Assembly: GCF_030063335.1 (NCBI RefSeq)
Contig: NZ_JASISW010000026.1
Span: forward strand, 15,479-62,314
Direction: 5' to 3'
Source of the DNA: Rhodococcus sp. G-MC3
GTDB taxonomy: Bacteria; Actinomycetota; Actinomycetes; Mycobacteriales; Mycobacteriaceae
Length of the DNA: 46,836 nt
Part shown: piece after piece, positions 1-13,800 of the stretch
Layout of the letters: each line of letters opens with the position of its first letter
Numbering within the stretch: position 1 is the stretch's first letter
The notes under the pieces: generated by a model
What the model saw: the letters and a program-made list of their open reading frames with translations, nothing else
Told to the model about the DNA's origin: nothing
The model's database searches: none
Program-made: the position numbers and the translations under genes

Positions 1-129
1 GTCGGCTACGTGGTGCCGGGCACTGGGGCGCAACTCGATAGCGCGGCGGTCTCGGAGTTCGTGGGCAAGCTCGTGCCTTCCTATATGGTGCCGTCGGCAG
101 TGGTGGTACTCGATGAACTGCCACTGACG
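1..129 (+). repeat. A-domain tail repeat, copy 1 (identical to 7792-7920)
   Basis: The first 129 bases of the window match 7792-7920 without a mismatch. They encode the last part of an adenylation domain up to the A10 motif. Identity stops abruptly after PLT. The left end of the repeat lies outside the window, so its true length is unknown. Confidence 0.95.
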
Positions 130-1860
130 AATAACGGAAAGCTGGACCGGAAGGCGCTTCCCGCTCCGGATTACGAGTCGCGCACCTCGCCGGTGCGGTC
201 GCCGGGCACCGAAATGGAGACGGTGCTGGCGGGGCTGGTCGCAGAAGTGCTGGGCGTGGCCTCCGTCGGTCTGGACGATTCGTTCTTCGCGCTCGGCGGT
301 GACAGCATCATGTCGATTCAGTTGGTCGCGCGCGCCAAGGCGGCCGGCGTTGTGCTCGCCCCCCGCGATGTGTTCGATCGCAGAACGGTTGCCGGACTGG
401 CAGCTGTGGCGGTCTGCGCCGACCGGTCACGCGGTTCGGAACTCGCAGAATTGCCGGGCGGGGGCGTCGGCGCCGTGCCCCTGACGTCGATTGTGCGGTG
501 GATGCTCGAGCACGATGAACGATTCGAGCGGTTCTCGCAGGCCGCACTGTTGACCTTGCCCGAGACGGCCGGACCGGTCGACCTGGCACAGGCTTTGCAA
601 GCCGTGATCGATCGACACGACATGCTCCGAGCGCGGCTACGCCGAGCATCCGAGTTCGAAACAGGCTGGGCGATGGAGGTCCTCCCGGTCGGCGCGGTGT
701 CCGCTGGTACGGCGCTGCGCCGAGTATCCGTCGAGGCCGTGACGGGTGAAGAGTTCATCGGGATAGCCCGCCGCGAGTTGGCGGCCGCAGGCGAACGGCT
801 CGACCCTGCCGCCGCGGTCATGGTGCAGGCGGTGTGGTTCGACGGGGGCGACGAGGGCGGACGGCTGCTGATCATGGCCCATCACCTGGTGGTCGATGGA
901 GTGTCCTGGCGGGTACTCGTGCCCGACCTCGCGACGGCATGGGCACGGGTCGAGGCGGGCGGATCGGCGGATCTCGCTCCACAGGGCACCTCGATGCGAC
1001 GCTGGGCGCACGGTCTGGTCGAGGCCGCGAGCAGTCGGGACAGTGAGCTCGAGCTGTGGACCGACATCCTGACCGGTGCCGACCCGATGCTGGGCACCCG
1101 GAGCTTGGATCGGGCGGTGGATCTCGTTGGCACGCTCGATCGGGTCGGCGTCGAGCTGCCTGCCGGGGTGACGGAAGAATTGCTGACCACGCTCCCCGCC
1201 GAGTACCACTGTGGTGTCGACGATGTGCTGCTGTGCGCGCTCGCGCTGGCACTGACAAGGTGGCGCCGCCAACGCGGAGAGATGGTCGACGACGCACTGA
1301 TCGGCGTAGAGGGCCATGGCCGCGAGGAGCAGGTCGTGCCCGGCGCGGACCTCTCGCAGACGGTGGGCTGGTTCACCGCGATGTATCCGGTGCGACTGGA
1401 TCTGTCCGGCATCGACCTGGGTGATGCGTTCGAGGGTGGGGCGGCTGCGGGTACAGCCATCAAGGCGGTCAAGGAGCAACTCCGCCGGATCCCCGATCAC
1501 GGAATCGGGTACGGGATGCTCCGCTACCTTCACGAGGACACGCGGCCGGTGTTACAGCGCCTGGACGCCCCACAGATCTGTTTCAACTATCTGGGTAGGT
1601 TCGACGCCGCGGGTTCGGAAGCCCCGCAAGATGGCGGATTTCATCCAGTCGCAGTCGACGAGCTCGGTGGCACCGTGCACCCACAGACGCCGGCGCTCGC
1701 CGCGCTGAACATCGATGCCGCGGTTGTCCGTGACGGCGCAGGCACCCGGCTGCAGGCATCGTGGTCGTTCCCGAGCGGACTCCTCGCCCGCGGTGAGGTC
1801 GACGAGCTCACGCAGTTGTGGAGCCAAGCACTGACTGCAATGACCGAGCATGCTGCCCGG
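1..1860 (+). other. NRPS module a: end of A domain, carrier (T), epimerization (E)
   Basis: Only the tail of the adenylation domain is present, ending in [12 protein letters not shown] at about 136-171. A carrier domain follows with its phosphopantetheine serine in LGGDSI at residue 102 (bases 304-306). An epimerization domain spans about 460-1860, with [11 protein letters not shown] near base 881 and FNYLGRF near 1585. The GGDSI form of the carrier motif fits a carrier that serves an E domain. The module should deliver a D-amino acid. Bases 1-129 are identical to 7792-7920 at the end of a threonine-type A domain, so this A domain may also select threonine; that is inference, because its pocket lies outside the window. 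Confidence 0.92.
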
Positions 1861-4800
1861 CCCGGTGCAGGCGGTCTGACTCCTTCCGATCTCGAGTTGG
1901 TCGCTCTCGATCAGGTGTCGATCGACCGGCTCGAGGGTAGATACCCGGGGATGTCGGATGTCTGGCCGCTGACGCCACTGCAATCCGGGTTGCTCTTCCA
2001 CGCACAGTTGGCGGCGCACTCGCTCGACACGTATGTCGTGCAGTTGGCCGTCGATGTTCGAGGCGCCCTCGACCTACCCCGGATGCGCCGGGCAGCGGGG
2101 GCGTTGCTCGATCGAAACCCCAACCTGCGCGCGGCCTTTGTTGCCGACGCCGACGCCGGCGCGGTGCAGATAATCATGCCCAGCGTCGAAATGCCCTGGA
2201 CCGAAATAAATATTACTGCTCTGCCTGCCGCGGCGCAGACGGCCGAACTCGACCGCATCCTTGCCGAGGACAGGACCACCCGATTCGAGATGTCTCGCGC
2301 GCCGCTGCTGCGATTCCTGGTGATCGAGCAGGCGGACGAGCACCATCGACTGGTACTGACCAATCACCATGTCCTGCTGGATGGTTGGTCGACACCGCTG
2401 CTGCTGGAAGAGCTGCTGATCCTGTATCGCGCTGACGGCGAGTTGCTTGCGCCGCCACGGGCCCGCCCGTATCGGGACTATCTGCAGTGGCTGACAGGGC
2501 AGTCCGTGTCCGATTCGACGGATGTCTGGGTGCGAGCGTTGTCCGGCCTGACGGAACCGACACGCTTGGCGCCGGCGACCCGTCGCAGCGTGACCGCGCT
2601 ACCAGAGGACCTGGTGGCCACCCTCTCCGAGGAGCAGACGAGCGCGCTGACGGCGGTGGCGCGTGCCAACGGCGTCACTCTGAATACCATCATCCAGATG
2701 GCGTGGGGAATCGTGCTGAGCACGTTGACTTCTCGAACCGATGTGGTGTTCGGCGCCACGGTGTCCGGTCGACCCGCCGAAATTTCGGGTATCGAGTCGA
2801 TGATCGGTCTGTTCATCAACACCGTACCGGTGCGCGTCGCGCTCGATCCCGCAGAGACATTGGCCGAGTTGATGGTTCGAATCCAGGCTGAGCAAGCGGA
2901 ACTCATGCTGCACCACCAGGTCGGATTGTCCGAGATTCGGCTCGCTGCCGGGCCTGCCGCAGAGTTCGACACGTTGACGGTATTCGAGTCCTACCCGGTG
3001 GACCGTGCCGCAATCGCGGGTGCTCTGATGGACCTGCAGGTCGTGAACGTGCAGGCCACCGATGCGACGCACTACCCGATTTCGTTGATCGCCTCCACCG
3101 ATCCCCGCCTGTGCCTGCGGATGTCGTACCTGCCGGACATGTTCGACCGCGAGGAAGTAGCGGGCTTCCTGAACGGTGTCACCCGCACACTCGACGCCGT
3201 CATCACCGACACAACCGTGCCTGTCGCGCGCCTGCAGCCACTCACCGGTGATGAACGTCGCCGCTTGGTCCCGGTGCGCGGACTGCCCAGGGGGGAGAGT
3301 GCACGCACTCTGGGACAAATCTTCGCCGACACTGCTGGGCGGGTGCCCTCGGGTGTGGCGGTGTCCGACGGTGGCCGCGAGATCACTTATGGTGAGCTCG
3401 ACGAGCGTTCGAATCGGCTCGCCCGGTTGTTGATCGATCGTGGTGCGGAGCCGGAAACTGTTGTAGCGCTGAGTGTGCCGAAGTCGATCGAGTCGATCAC
3501 GGCGATCTGGGCGATCAGTAAGGCCGGTGCGGTTTTCTGTCCGGTCGATCCGAGTTATCCGGTCGAGCGTGTCGATCACATGCTGGCGGATTCCGGCGCG
3601 ATTGTGGGGTTGGCCCTCTCGGCCGGGGAGGGCGGTCTGTCTTCGGCGGTGCCGTGGTTGCTGCTCGGCGGAGCGGATTGCGCGCGGGAGTTGGCGGGGT
3701 ATTCCGGGGCGCCGGTGAGCGATGTCGACCGGCGGGCCCCGCTGCGACCCGATCATGGCGCTTACCTGATTTACACGTCCGGGTCGACGGGGGTGCCGAA
3801 GGGTGTTGTGGTGGCTCACCGCGGGCTGGACGGGTTTGCCTGCGAGCAGATCGAGCGGTTCGGTCCGTCGCCGCAGTCGCGGGTGCTGCATTTTTCTTCA
3901 CCGAGCTTCGACGTATCGCTGTTCGACTACCTGCTGGCGTTCGGGGTGGGCGCAACTTTGGTGATCGCACCACCGACCGTGTATGCGGGTACCGAGTTGG
4001 CGCAGTTGCTCGCGCGCGAGCGGATCACTCACGCGTTCATCACCACTGCTGCGTTGGCTTCGACGGATCCTACGGGTCTGGATCTGTTCGAGACGGTGGT
4101 GTTCGGCGGTGAGGCGTGCCAGTCGGATCTGGTGTCGCGTTGGGCGCCGGGGCGGGCTTTGTTCAACGGCTACGGCCCGACCGAGGCGACGATCTTGTCG
4201 AACATCAGCCCGGTGCTGGCGGTGGGTGATCGGGTCACGATGGGTGGTCCGCTTCGTGGGGTGCGGGAGTTGGTGCTCGATTCGTGGTTGCGGCCGGTGC
4301 CGGTGGGGGCGTTGGGTGAGTTGTATTTGGCGGGTGCGGGTTTGGCGCGGGGGTATCACCGCCGGGCGGGGTTGACGCCGTCACGGTTCGTTGCCGATCC
4401 GTTCTTCGGGGGCGGGGAGCGGATGTATCGGACGGGTGATGTGGTGCGGTGGTTGGAGAGTGAATCGGGTGGGTTGGTGTTGGAGTATGTGGGGCGCAGT
4501 GATTTTCAGGTGAAGGTTCGTGGGTTCCGGATCGAGCCGGGTGAGGTCGATGCTGCGCTGGGTAATTATCCGTCGGTCGATTTTGCTGTGACGATTGCGC
4601 GGCCGGGGCCGTCGGGGGAGATGGCGTTGGTGTCGTATGTGCGCGGGGATGGTGTGGATGTGGGTGGGTTGCGGGGGTATTTGGCGGGGTTGTTGCCGGC
4701 TCATCTGGTGCCGGCGTCGATCACGGTGATCGATGAGATTCCGTTGACTGTGGTGGGGAAGTTGGACCGAAAGCGCTTGCCCGAACCGGAGTTCGGTGTC

Positions 4801-7800
4801 CAATCGGGAGCGCACCGGGGGGCCGGCGACCCCGTGGAGGAGATCATCACCGAAATCTACCGATCTGTCCTCGGTATCGAACGGGTCGGTGCCGATGACA
4901 GTTTCTTCGATCTCGGTGGGAACTCGCTGGCGGCGACCCGAGTGACGGCCCGAGTGAGTGCGGCCTTCGGGACCGAAGTCGGGGTGCAGACCCTGTTCGA
5001 TTCGCCGACCGTTCGCGCCTTCGCGGTCGAGGTCAAACATCATCACTCGGACGCTGCGCCGCGGCCCGAACTCGTGGCGTCGCCGCGACCGGATCGGATC
5101 CCGTTGTCGCCTGCGCAGCAACGCATGTGGTTCATCAACCAGTACGACACCGCATCGCCCGCGTACAACCTTCCGTTCGTGGTGCGGCTGACGGGCACCC
5201 TCGATCTCGACGCGCTGAAGGCTGCGATGGTGGACGTGCTGGAGCGGCACGAATCCCTACGTACCATTTTCCCCTCGGTGGATGGGTCCCCGATCCAGGT
5301 CGTCGTACCCGCGGAGAGCGCGGCGCCGGACCTGCGGGTTACCACGGTGGAGGAGGGTGACTCAAGGGGCGCGCTCGACCGATTCGTGGCAACAGGGTTC
5401 GATGTCGGCTCGGAGCCACCGATGCACGCTCGGCTGTTCGAGCTCAGTGCGACCGAACACATCCTCGCAGTGGTCCTGCACCACATCGCTGCGGACGGTT
5501 CCTCGATGGCGCCGCTGGGTCGAGATGTGATGAGCGCGTACGCCGCACGGGCGGCGGGCAGGGCGCCCGGCTGGGCGCCGCTGCCGGTGCAGTTCGCCGA
5601 TTTCGCCCTGTGGCAGCGCGGATGGTTGGGCGAGGAGGCGGATCCCGACAGCGTGGTGGCCAGGCAGTTGGCCTACTGGACGGCGACCTTGTCCGGTGCG
5701 CCGGAGGTGTCGGCGATGCCGACGGACCGTCCGCGGCCGGACCGGCGGTCGATGCGCGGTGATCGAGTGGAGTTCGAGATCTCAGCGGATCTGCACCACG
5801 CGTTGCGATCCCTGGCCCGGGCCCATTCCGCGACGATGTTCATGACACTGCACGCCGCACTGGCGGTCCTGCTGGCCCGGGTCGGCGGCGAGGACGACGT
5901 CGTGATCGGAACCCCGGTGGCGGGGCGGAGCGTGGCCGTCCTCGACGATCTCGTCGGGATGTTCGTCGGCACCCTGGCGCTTCGTACCGAGGTGAACAGG
6001 TCCGAGTCCTTCGAGAGGTTGCTCGCGGATGCCCGCTCGCGCGATCTGTCTGCGTTCACCAATGCCGACCTGCCGTTCGAGCGACTCGTCGATGTGCTCG
6101 CCCCGGAGCGCTCGACCGCGCATTCACCGCTGTTCCAGGTGCTCCTCGAATACCGCGACGACTCGCCCACACAGCTGCAATTGCCCGGTCTGACCACAAG
6201 CGCCGTCGACGTCGACCCGGGGGTCGCCAAATTCGACCTGCAGTTGACGGCCACGGAGCGTTTCGAGGGGGACGCGGAGGCAGGGATCTCGGCCTCGTTC
6301 ACCTTCGCGACCGATCTGTTCGACCGGTCTACGGTCAGTGGGTTCGCGAAGATATTCCTTGCAATCCTCGACGCGGTGGTCGCGGATTCCTCGATGGCGG
6401 TGGGGGATCTGGAGATCGTGGCGGCAGGCGACCGCGCGCGGATGTTGGAGCAGTGGAATCCGCCGTCCGCGCCGGTGGAGGCGGTGACGTTGGCGGACCT
6501 GTTCGCTCGTGTGGCGGCGCGGGCGCCGGAGGCAGTTGCAGTGTGCAGCGGCGCGGTGAGTGTGACGTATGCGGAGTTGGATGCACGTTCGAATCAGGTT
6601 GCGCGGCAGTTGATCGCAGTAGGGGTCGGTCCGGAGTCGTTGGTTGGGGTCGCGGTGGGTCGGTCTGTGGATTTGGTGGTAGCGGTGTTGGGAGTGATCA
6701 AGGCGGGCGGGGGCTACCTACCGCTCGATCCGGGTTACCCGTCGGATCGGTTGACGTTCATGCTCGACGATGCCGGCGTGGTGTGTGTGCTCACCACGGG
6801 GGCGGAGGCTGATTCGGTGCCGTCCGCCGATGTCCCGGTCGTGCTACTCGCAGCGGGGGGCGAGGGTGCCCCGTCGGGGCCGATCGGGATCGGCGAGCGG
6901 CGGGCACTTGCGGCCCCGGATTCGACGGCCTATGTGATCTACACGTCGGGGTCTACCGGCCGGCCGAAGGGGGTGGCGGTCTCGCACCGCAACGTGGTGG
7001 CGTTGTTCGCGCACACCGGAGGTCTTTTCGGTTTCGATGAGCGGGATGTGTGGACGATGTTTCATTCGTCCGCATTCGATTTCTCGGTGTGGGAGATGTG
7101 GGGTGCGTTGCTCCATGGTGGACGGCTGGTCCTTGTCGACTATCTGACTGCGCGGTCGCCGCAGGAGTTCGGTGAGTTGTTGCGCCGGGAGAGGGTGACG
7201 GTGCTCAGTCAGACGCCGACCGCCTTCTATCAGCTTGCGGAGCTGCCGGCGGGTGGAGCGTTGTCGTTGCGGTATGTCGTTCTCGGCGGTGAGGCCTTCG
7301 ATCCGGCGCGGGTATCGGACTGGGGCGCCGGTGTGGTGGTGAATATGTACGGCATCACCGAGACCACGGTGCACGTCACGCATGCACCGCTCGCGGGTTC
7401 GGAGTCCTCGAGTGTGATCGGTCGAGCGATTCCTGGTCTGCGGGTCTATGTGCTCGATGCCCGGCTTCATCTGGTGCCGCCGGGCACTGCGGGGGAGATG
7501 TATGTCTCGGGTGTTCAGCTCTCGCGTGGATATCTGGGGCGTACGGCGTTGACCTCGGGTCGGTTCGTCGCTGATCCATTCGTATGTGGGGAGCGGATGT
7601 ATCGAACCGGAGACGTGGCGCGGTGGGGTTCAGGCGGGCAATTGGAGTATGTGGGTCGTGTCGATTTTCAGGTGAAGCTTCGCGGCTACCGGATCGAGCT
7701 CGGTGAGGTCGAATCGACGCTGCTGCGTTGCGTGGGGGTGGTCGGAGCGGCTGCGGTGGTGCGTGATGACGCAGGTTCGGGTGATCGGTTGGTCGGCTAC

Positions 7801-10800
7801 GTGGTGCCGGGCACTGGGGCGCAACTCGATAGCGCGGCGGTCTCGGAGTTCGTGGGCAAGCTCGTGCCTTCCTATATGGTGCCGTCGGCAGTGGTGGTAC
7901 TCGATGAACTGCCACTGACGGCCAGTGGCAAGCTCGATCGGAAAGCACTACCCGCACCGGCGGCGCGGGTGTCCGCGAGTAGAGCGCCCCAATCGGATGC
8001 GGAGCGCGTGCTGGCCGAGTTGTTCGCCGAGGTGCTTGGTTCGGGACCCGTGGGGGCCCACGATTCGTTCTTCGGACTCGGCGGAGACAGCATTATGTCG
8101 ATCCAGCTGGTCGCGCGCGCGTCCTCGGCCGGACTGGCGATCACACCGCGAGATGTGTTCGAGCGTAAAACTGTTGCGGGACTTGCCGAAGTGGCTGCAG
8201 CCGCGGCTGATCGGCTGCCGTCGGTCGTTGCGGAGCCCGATGTGGCCGTCGGCGAGGTCCCCCTCACACCGGTGGTCCGATGGATGTTGGCGCGCGGGAA
8301 GAACTTCGACCGCTACGCCCAGATTGCAGTACTGACCCTGCCGGTCGGCGTCGACCACGATTCGTTGGTCGGTGCAGCGCAGGCGGTACTGGACCGCCAT
8401 GACATGCTGCGCGCGCGGCTGCGGCCCGACACCGGATCTGCGGCGGGCTGGAAGTTGGAGGTGCCACCGGCGGGGGCAGTGTCGGCCCACGTTGCGTTGC
8501 ACCGCATCGAGATCGATTCGCCCGAGGGGACTTCGTTCACGGAAGCGGCGACGCGGGCCTGCGGGGAGGCCGCGGGCCGGCTCGATCCTGCTCGGGGTGT
8601 CATGATCGAGTTCGTCTGGTTCGACGCCGGCCCTCGCGCGGGCCGGCTGATGATCGTCGCTCATCACCTGGTGATCGACGCGGTGTCCTGGCGGGTGCTG
8701 GTGCCCGATCTGGTCTACGCGTGGTCCAGCATCCGGGCCGGTGATGTGCCCGATCTCCCGCGCGCCGGTACCTCTATGCGACGCTGGGCCCACGGTCTGG
8801 AAGAGGCAGCGAGCCGCCGCCACAGTGAGCTGGACCTGTGGACCGCGCAGTTGGACGGCCCGGACCCGCAGCTCGGTTCGCGTCCGCTCGACCCGGCGGT
8901 CGACGTCAATGCGGCCCTCGAACGCGTCCCGGTGGAGTGGCCGACGGATGTCACCGCGTCCCTGATCGCTACGTTGCCGAAAGCGTTCCACTGTGGCGTC
9001 GAAGACGGCCTGCTGACTGCATTGGCACTGGCCTTGACCCGGTGGCGGCGCGATCGGGGAATAGTGCTCGACGATGCGTTGATCGACGTCGAGGGACACG
9101 GTCGCCGAGAACAGGCAGTGCCCGGCGCCGATCTGTCCCACACAGTCGGCTGGTTCACCTCGATTCATCCAGTACGACTGGCACTTTCGGGTATCGACCT
9201 GGACGAGTCCTTCGAGGGTGGGCAGGCGGCGGGTACCGCGATCAAGGCGGTCAAGGAGCAGTTGCGCGCGATACCCGATCACGGCATCGGATACGGGATG
9301 CTTCGGTACCTCGACGACGCGGCGGGCCCGGTGTTGGCCGGCTTGCCCTCACCCCAGATCAGTTTCAACTATCTCGGACGGATGACGGGGGCGCAGTCGG
9401 ACGAACCCGACCGTGGATGGGTACCGGTCGAGGTTCCTGGACTCAGTGACCCGGCCGAACCGAAAATGCCGGTGGCTGTTGCGGTCGACATCAATGCGGT
9501 CATCACAGCGACCACCGCCGGGCCCCGGCTGCGGGCTGTCCTCGCCTTCCCCCACGGGGTGCTCACCGCGAATGAGGTCGGTGAGCTGACGCGGCTGTGG
9601 CAACTGGCGGTGACGGCGCTGGTCCGGCACGCGGAGAAGCCGGGCGCGGGCGGATTCACACCGACAGATCTGCCGATGGTGGGTCTCGATCAGCAAGCGG
9701 TCGATCGCCTGACGATCGACTATCCGCGGCTGAGCGAGGTGTGGCAGCTGACGCCGCTACAAGCGGGGCTGTTGTTCCAGGCGCGTCTCGCCGAGTACGC
9801 GGTCGATGCTTACCTGGTGCAGATCACGCTCGCGCTGCAGGGTCAGGTTGACGGGGATCGGGTGCGGCGGGCGGGCCGATCGTTGCTCGCCCGGCACCCG
9901 AACCTGGCGGCGGCGTTCGCGACCACTGCGGACGGCGAGGCGGTGCAGGTGATCGAGGAAGGCGTGGAGTTGCCCGTCACCGAGGTGGATCTGACCGGCC
10001 TCGACGACCGAGATCGGGCACACGAGCTCGGCGAGCTGAAGGCTGCCGATCGCATCGACCCGTTCGACATGGCGCGTCCGCCGCTGATCCGTTTGCATTT
10101 GGTCAAAACCGCTGCGGAGTCCTACCTGCTGGTGCTGACCAACCATCACATCCTGCTCGATGGGTGGTCCACGCAACCGCTGATCATCGAGCTGCTCACG
10201 CTTTATGCCTCCGACGGTGACAGCGCCGTACTGCCTCCGGTTCGGCCGTATCGCGACTACCTGGAGTGGCTGCATCGCCGCGACACCGCCGCATCGGTGA
10301 TCGCCTGGCGCGACGCGCTGGCGGGCGTGTCGGAACCGACGCTGGTGGCTCCGGCGGGACGGGACTTCGCCGGCTCGGACCATGTGCTGCTCGAGATCAG
10401 CGCGGAGCGGACGGCCGCACTGCGGACGGCGGCCCGGGACCACGATCTGACACTCAACACCATGATGCAAGCGGCCTGGGCAATCATGTTGGGTGCGTTA
10501 GCATCTCGTGGCGACGTCGTCTTCGGTGCCACGGTCTCCGGCCGTCCACCACACATCCGCGGAATCGAGTCGATGATCGGACTGTTCATCAACACCGTGC
10601 CGGTGCGGGTAACCCTCGACCCGAGCGAAAGTCTTAGCGCCCTCCTCGATCGGCTGCAGGCGGAACAAGCGGCGCTGCTCGACCACCACTACCTCGGGCT
10701 CATCGATATCCGTGCCGCCACCGGGCCCGGCGCCGACTTCGACACCCTTACTGTCTTCGAGTCCTACCCGGTCGATCGACTGTCGGGGCAGGACCCGCAT

Positions 10801-13800
10801 GCTGCGGGCGTGCATGTGGGCGAGGTGCACGGCCGGGACGCATCGCACTATCCCCTCGCGTTGGTCGGCTCCGCCGACGATCGGCTGCGGCTCGAGCTCG
10901 CCTACGCCCCGGACTTGTTCGAACGGTCCAAGGCCGAGTCGATCCTTGCACGCGTGACCGCGGTGCTCGACGCTATCGTCGAATCCCCGGAACTGCCGAT
11001 AGCACAGATCAAGCTCGGCGCAGGCACCGAACGCCGACTGGTACCGGCTGAGGGCCGCTGGAGTGATTCGGTCCGTACCCTTCCGCAGATTCTTGCCGAT
11101 ACCGCCGGGCGGGTGCCCTCGGGTGTGGCGGTGTCCGATGGTGGCCGCGAGATCACTTATGGTGAGCTCGACGAGCGTTCGAATCGGCTCGCCCGGTTGT
11201 TGATCGATCGTGGTGCCGGGCCGGAAACTGTTGTAGCGCTCAGTGTGCAGAAGTCGATCGAGTCGATCACGGCGATCTGGGCGATCAGTAAGGCCGGTGC
11301 CATTTTCTGTCCGGTCGATCCGAGTTATCCGGCCGAGCGTGTCGATCACATGCTGGCGGACTCCGGCGCGATTGTGGGGTTGGCCCTCTCGGCCGGGGCG
11401 GGCGGTCTGCCTTCGGCGGTGCCGTGGTTGCTGCTCGGCGGAGCGGACTTCGCGCGGGAGTTGGCGGGGTATTCCGGCGCGCCGGTGAGCGATGTCGATC
11501 GCCGGGCCCCGCTGCGACCCGATCATGGCGCTTACCTGATTTACACGTCCGGGTCGACAGGGGTGCCGAAGGGCGTTGTGGTGGCTCACCGCGGGCTGGA
11601 CGGGTTTGCGAGCGAGCAGATCGAGCGGTTCGGTCCGACGCCGCAGTCGCGGGTGCTGCATTTTTCCTCACCGAGCTTCGACGGATCGCTGTTCGACTAC
11701 CTGCTGGCGTTCGGGGTGGGCGCAACACTGGTGATCGCACCACCGTCGACCTTCGCGGGCACCGAGTTGGCGCAGTTGCTCGCGCGCGAGCGAATCACTC
11801 ACGCGTTCATCACCACTGCTGCGTTGGCTTCGACGGATCCTGCGGGTCTGGATCTGTTCGAGACGGTGGTGTTCGGCGGGGAGGCGTGCCAGTCGGATCT
11901 GGTGTCGCGGTGGGCGCCGGGGCGGGCTTTGTTCAACGGCTACGGCCCGACCGAGGCGACGATCATGTCGAACATCAGCCCGCCGTTGGCGGTGGGTGAT
12001 CGGGTGACGATGGGCGGTCCGCTTCGTGGCGTGCGGGAGTTGGTGCTCGATTCGTGGTTGCGGCCGGTGCCGGTGGGGGCGTTGGGTGAGTTGTATTTGG
12101 CGGGTGCGGGTTTGGCGCGGGGGTATCACCGCCGGGCAGGGTTGACGGCGTCACGGTTCGTTGCCGATCCGTTCTTCGGGGGCGGGGAGCGGATGTATCG
12201 GACGGGTGATGTGGTGCGGTGGTTGGAGGGTGAACCGGGTGGGTTGGTGTTGGAGTATGTGGGACGCAGTGATTTTCAGGTGAAGGTTCGTGGTTTTCGG
12301 ATCGAGCCGGGTGAGGTCGATGCTGCGCTGGGTGGTGATCCGTCGGTCGATTTTGCTGTGACGATTGCGCGGCCGGGGCCGTCGGGGGAGATGGCGTTGG
12401 TGTCGTATGTGCGCGGGGATGGTGTGGATGTCGGTGCGTTGCGGGGGTATTTGGCGGGGTTGTTGCCGGCTCATCTGGTGCCGGCGTCGATCACGGTGAT
12501 CGATGAGATTCCGTTGACCGTGGTGGGGAAGTTGGACCGAAAGCGCTTGCCCGCACCCGACTTCACCGCTGTGGCGGAGTTCGCGCCACCGGCGGGCCCA
12601 GTGGAGGAGACGATAGCGGAGATCGTCGCGGCGGTGCTGGGGGTCGAACGGGTCGGCGCCGATGACAGCTTCTTCGAGCTGGGCGGCAACTCACTGACCG
12701 CTACCCGGGTCATCGCCCGGGTCAACGCCGCTCTGCACACCGGCGCCGGGGTCCGCGCGGTGTTCGAGGCTCCCACGGTCCGGGCCCTGGCGACAAGGGT
12801 GCAGAACGGACCTGTGGGCGCGGCGCAGCGGCCTGCACTCAGCCCGCGGCCCCAGCTCGCACAGATCCCGCTCTCGCCCGCGCAGCAACGCCTCTGGTTC
12901 CTCAACCGCTATGACAGTTCCTCTGCGGCGTACAACATCCCGCTGGCCGTTCGGCTGACTGGGACGCTCGACCTCGACGCGCTCACTGCGGCGTTGGCGG
13001 ACGTGATCGAACGGCACGAGTCGTTGCGCACCACCTTCCCCGACTCGGGCGACGGACCGCATCAGCTGGTGGTTGCGACTGCGCAGGCAGTTCCCGATCT
13101 GCGTCCGGAGACTGTGCCGGAACCGGAACTTCCGGGTCGGATGGCGGCGTTCGCCTCCCGCGGCTTCGATCTTTGCACCACAGTGCCGTTGCGTGCCAGG
13201 CTCTTTGGTATCGAAGAGACTGCTCATGTTTTGGTTGTGGTCATCCACCACATCGGCGCTGATGGTTACTCGATGGCACCGCTCGTGCGAGACCTCATGA
13301 CCGCGTACGCATCGCGGGTCGACGGCCATCCCCCCTGGTGGACTCCGCTCCCGGTGCGCTACTCGGATTACGCACTGTGGCAACATGAGTGGCTCGGTAA
13401 CGCGGACGATCCGAACAGTGTCGCGGCCGGCCAGCTCGCCTACTGGACGGCAGCCTTGGTGGGACTGCCCGAGGTTGTTTCGTTGCCGACCGATCGACCC
13501 CGCCCGGCCCAGCGCACGCTGCGTGGGCAGCGGGTCGGGTTCGAGATCAGCGCCGACCTGCACCGCGCGCTGCGGTCGTTTGCCCGGGCGCATTCCGCGA
13601 CGATGTTCATGACCATGCACGCAGCCTTGGCCGTGCTGCTGGCGCGGATCGGCGGCGATGAGGACATCGCGATCGGAACTCCGGTGGCCGGCCGCGGCGA
13701 TCCCGCCCTCGACGAAATGGTGGGCATGTTCGTCGGCACCCTGGTCCTGCGCACCCGCGTCGACGGGGCAGCGACTTTCGCGGAGCTGCTCAGCGCGGTG

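Noticed and set aside
8640..8700. Epimerization motif [11 protein letters not shown] with Ala instead of Gly as a sign of an inactive domain
   Set aside because: The position after the catalytic Asp varies between Gly and Ala in active epimerization domains, and the other motifs are intact.
10498..11661. Long minus-strand open frames opposite the large synthetase (up to 445 residues elsewhere)
   Set aside because: They are shadows of the GC-rich coding strand: Arg/His/Pro-rich, with no domain signature, and fully covered by well-supported NRPS domains.
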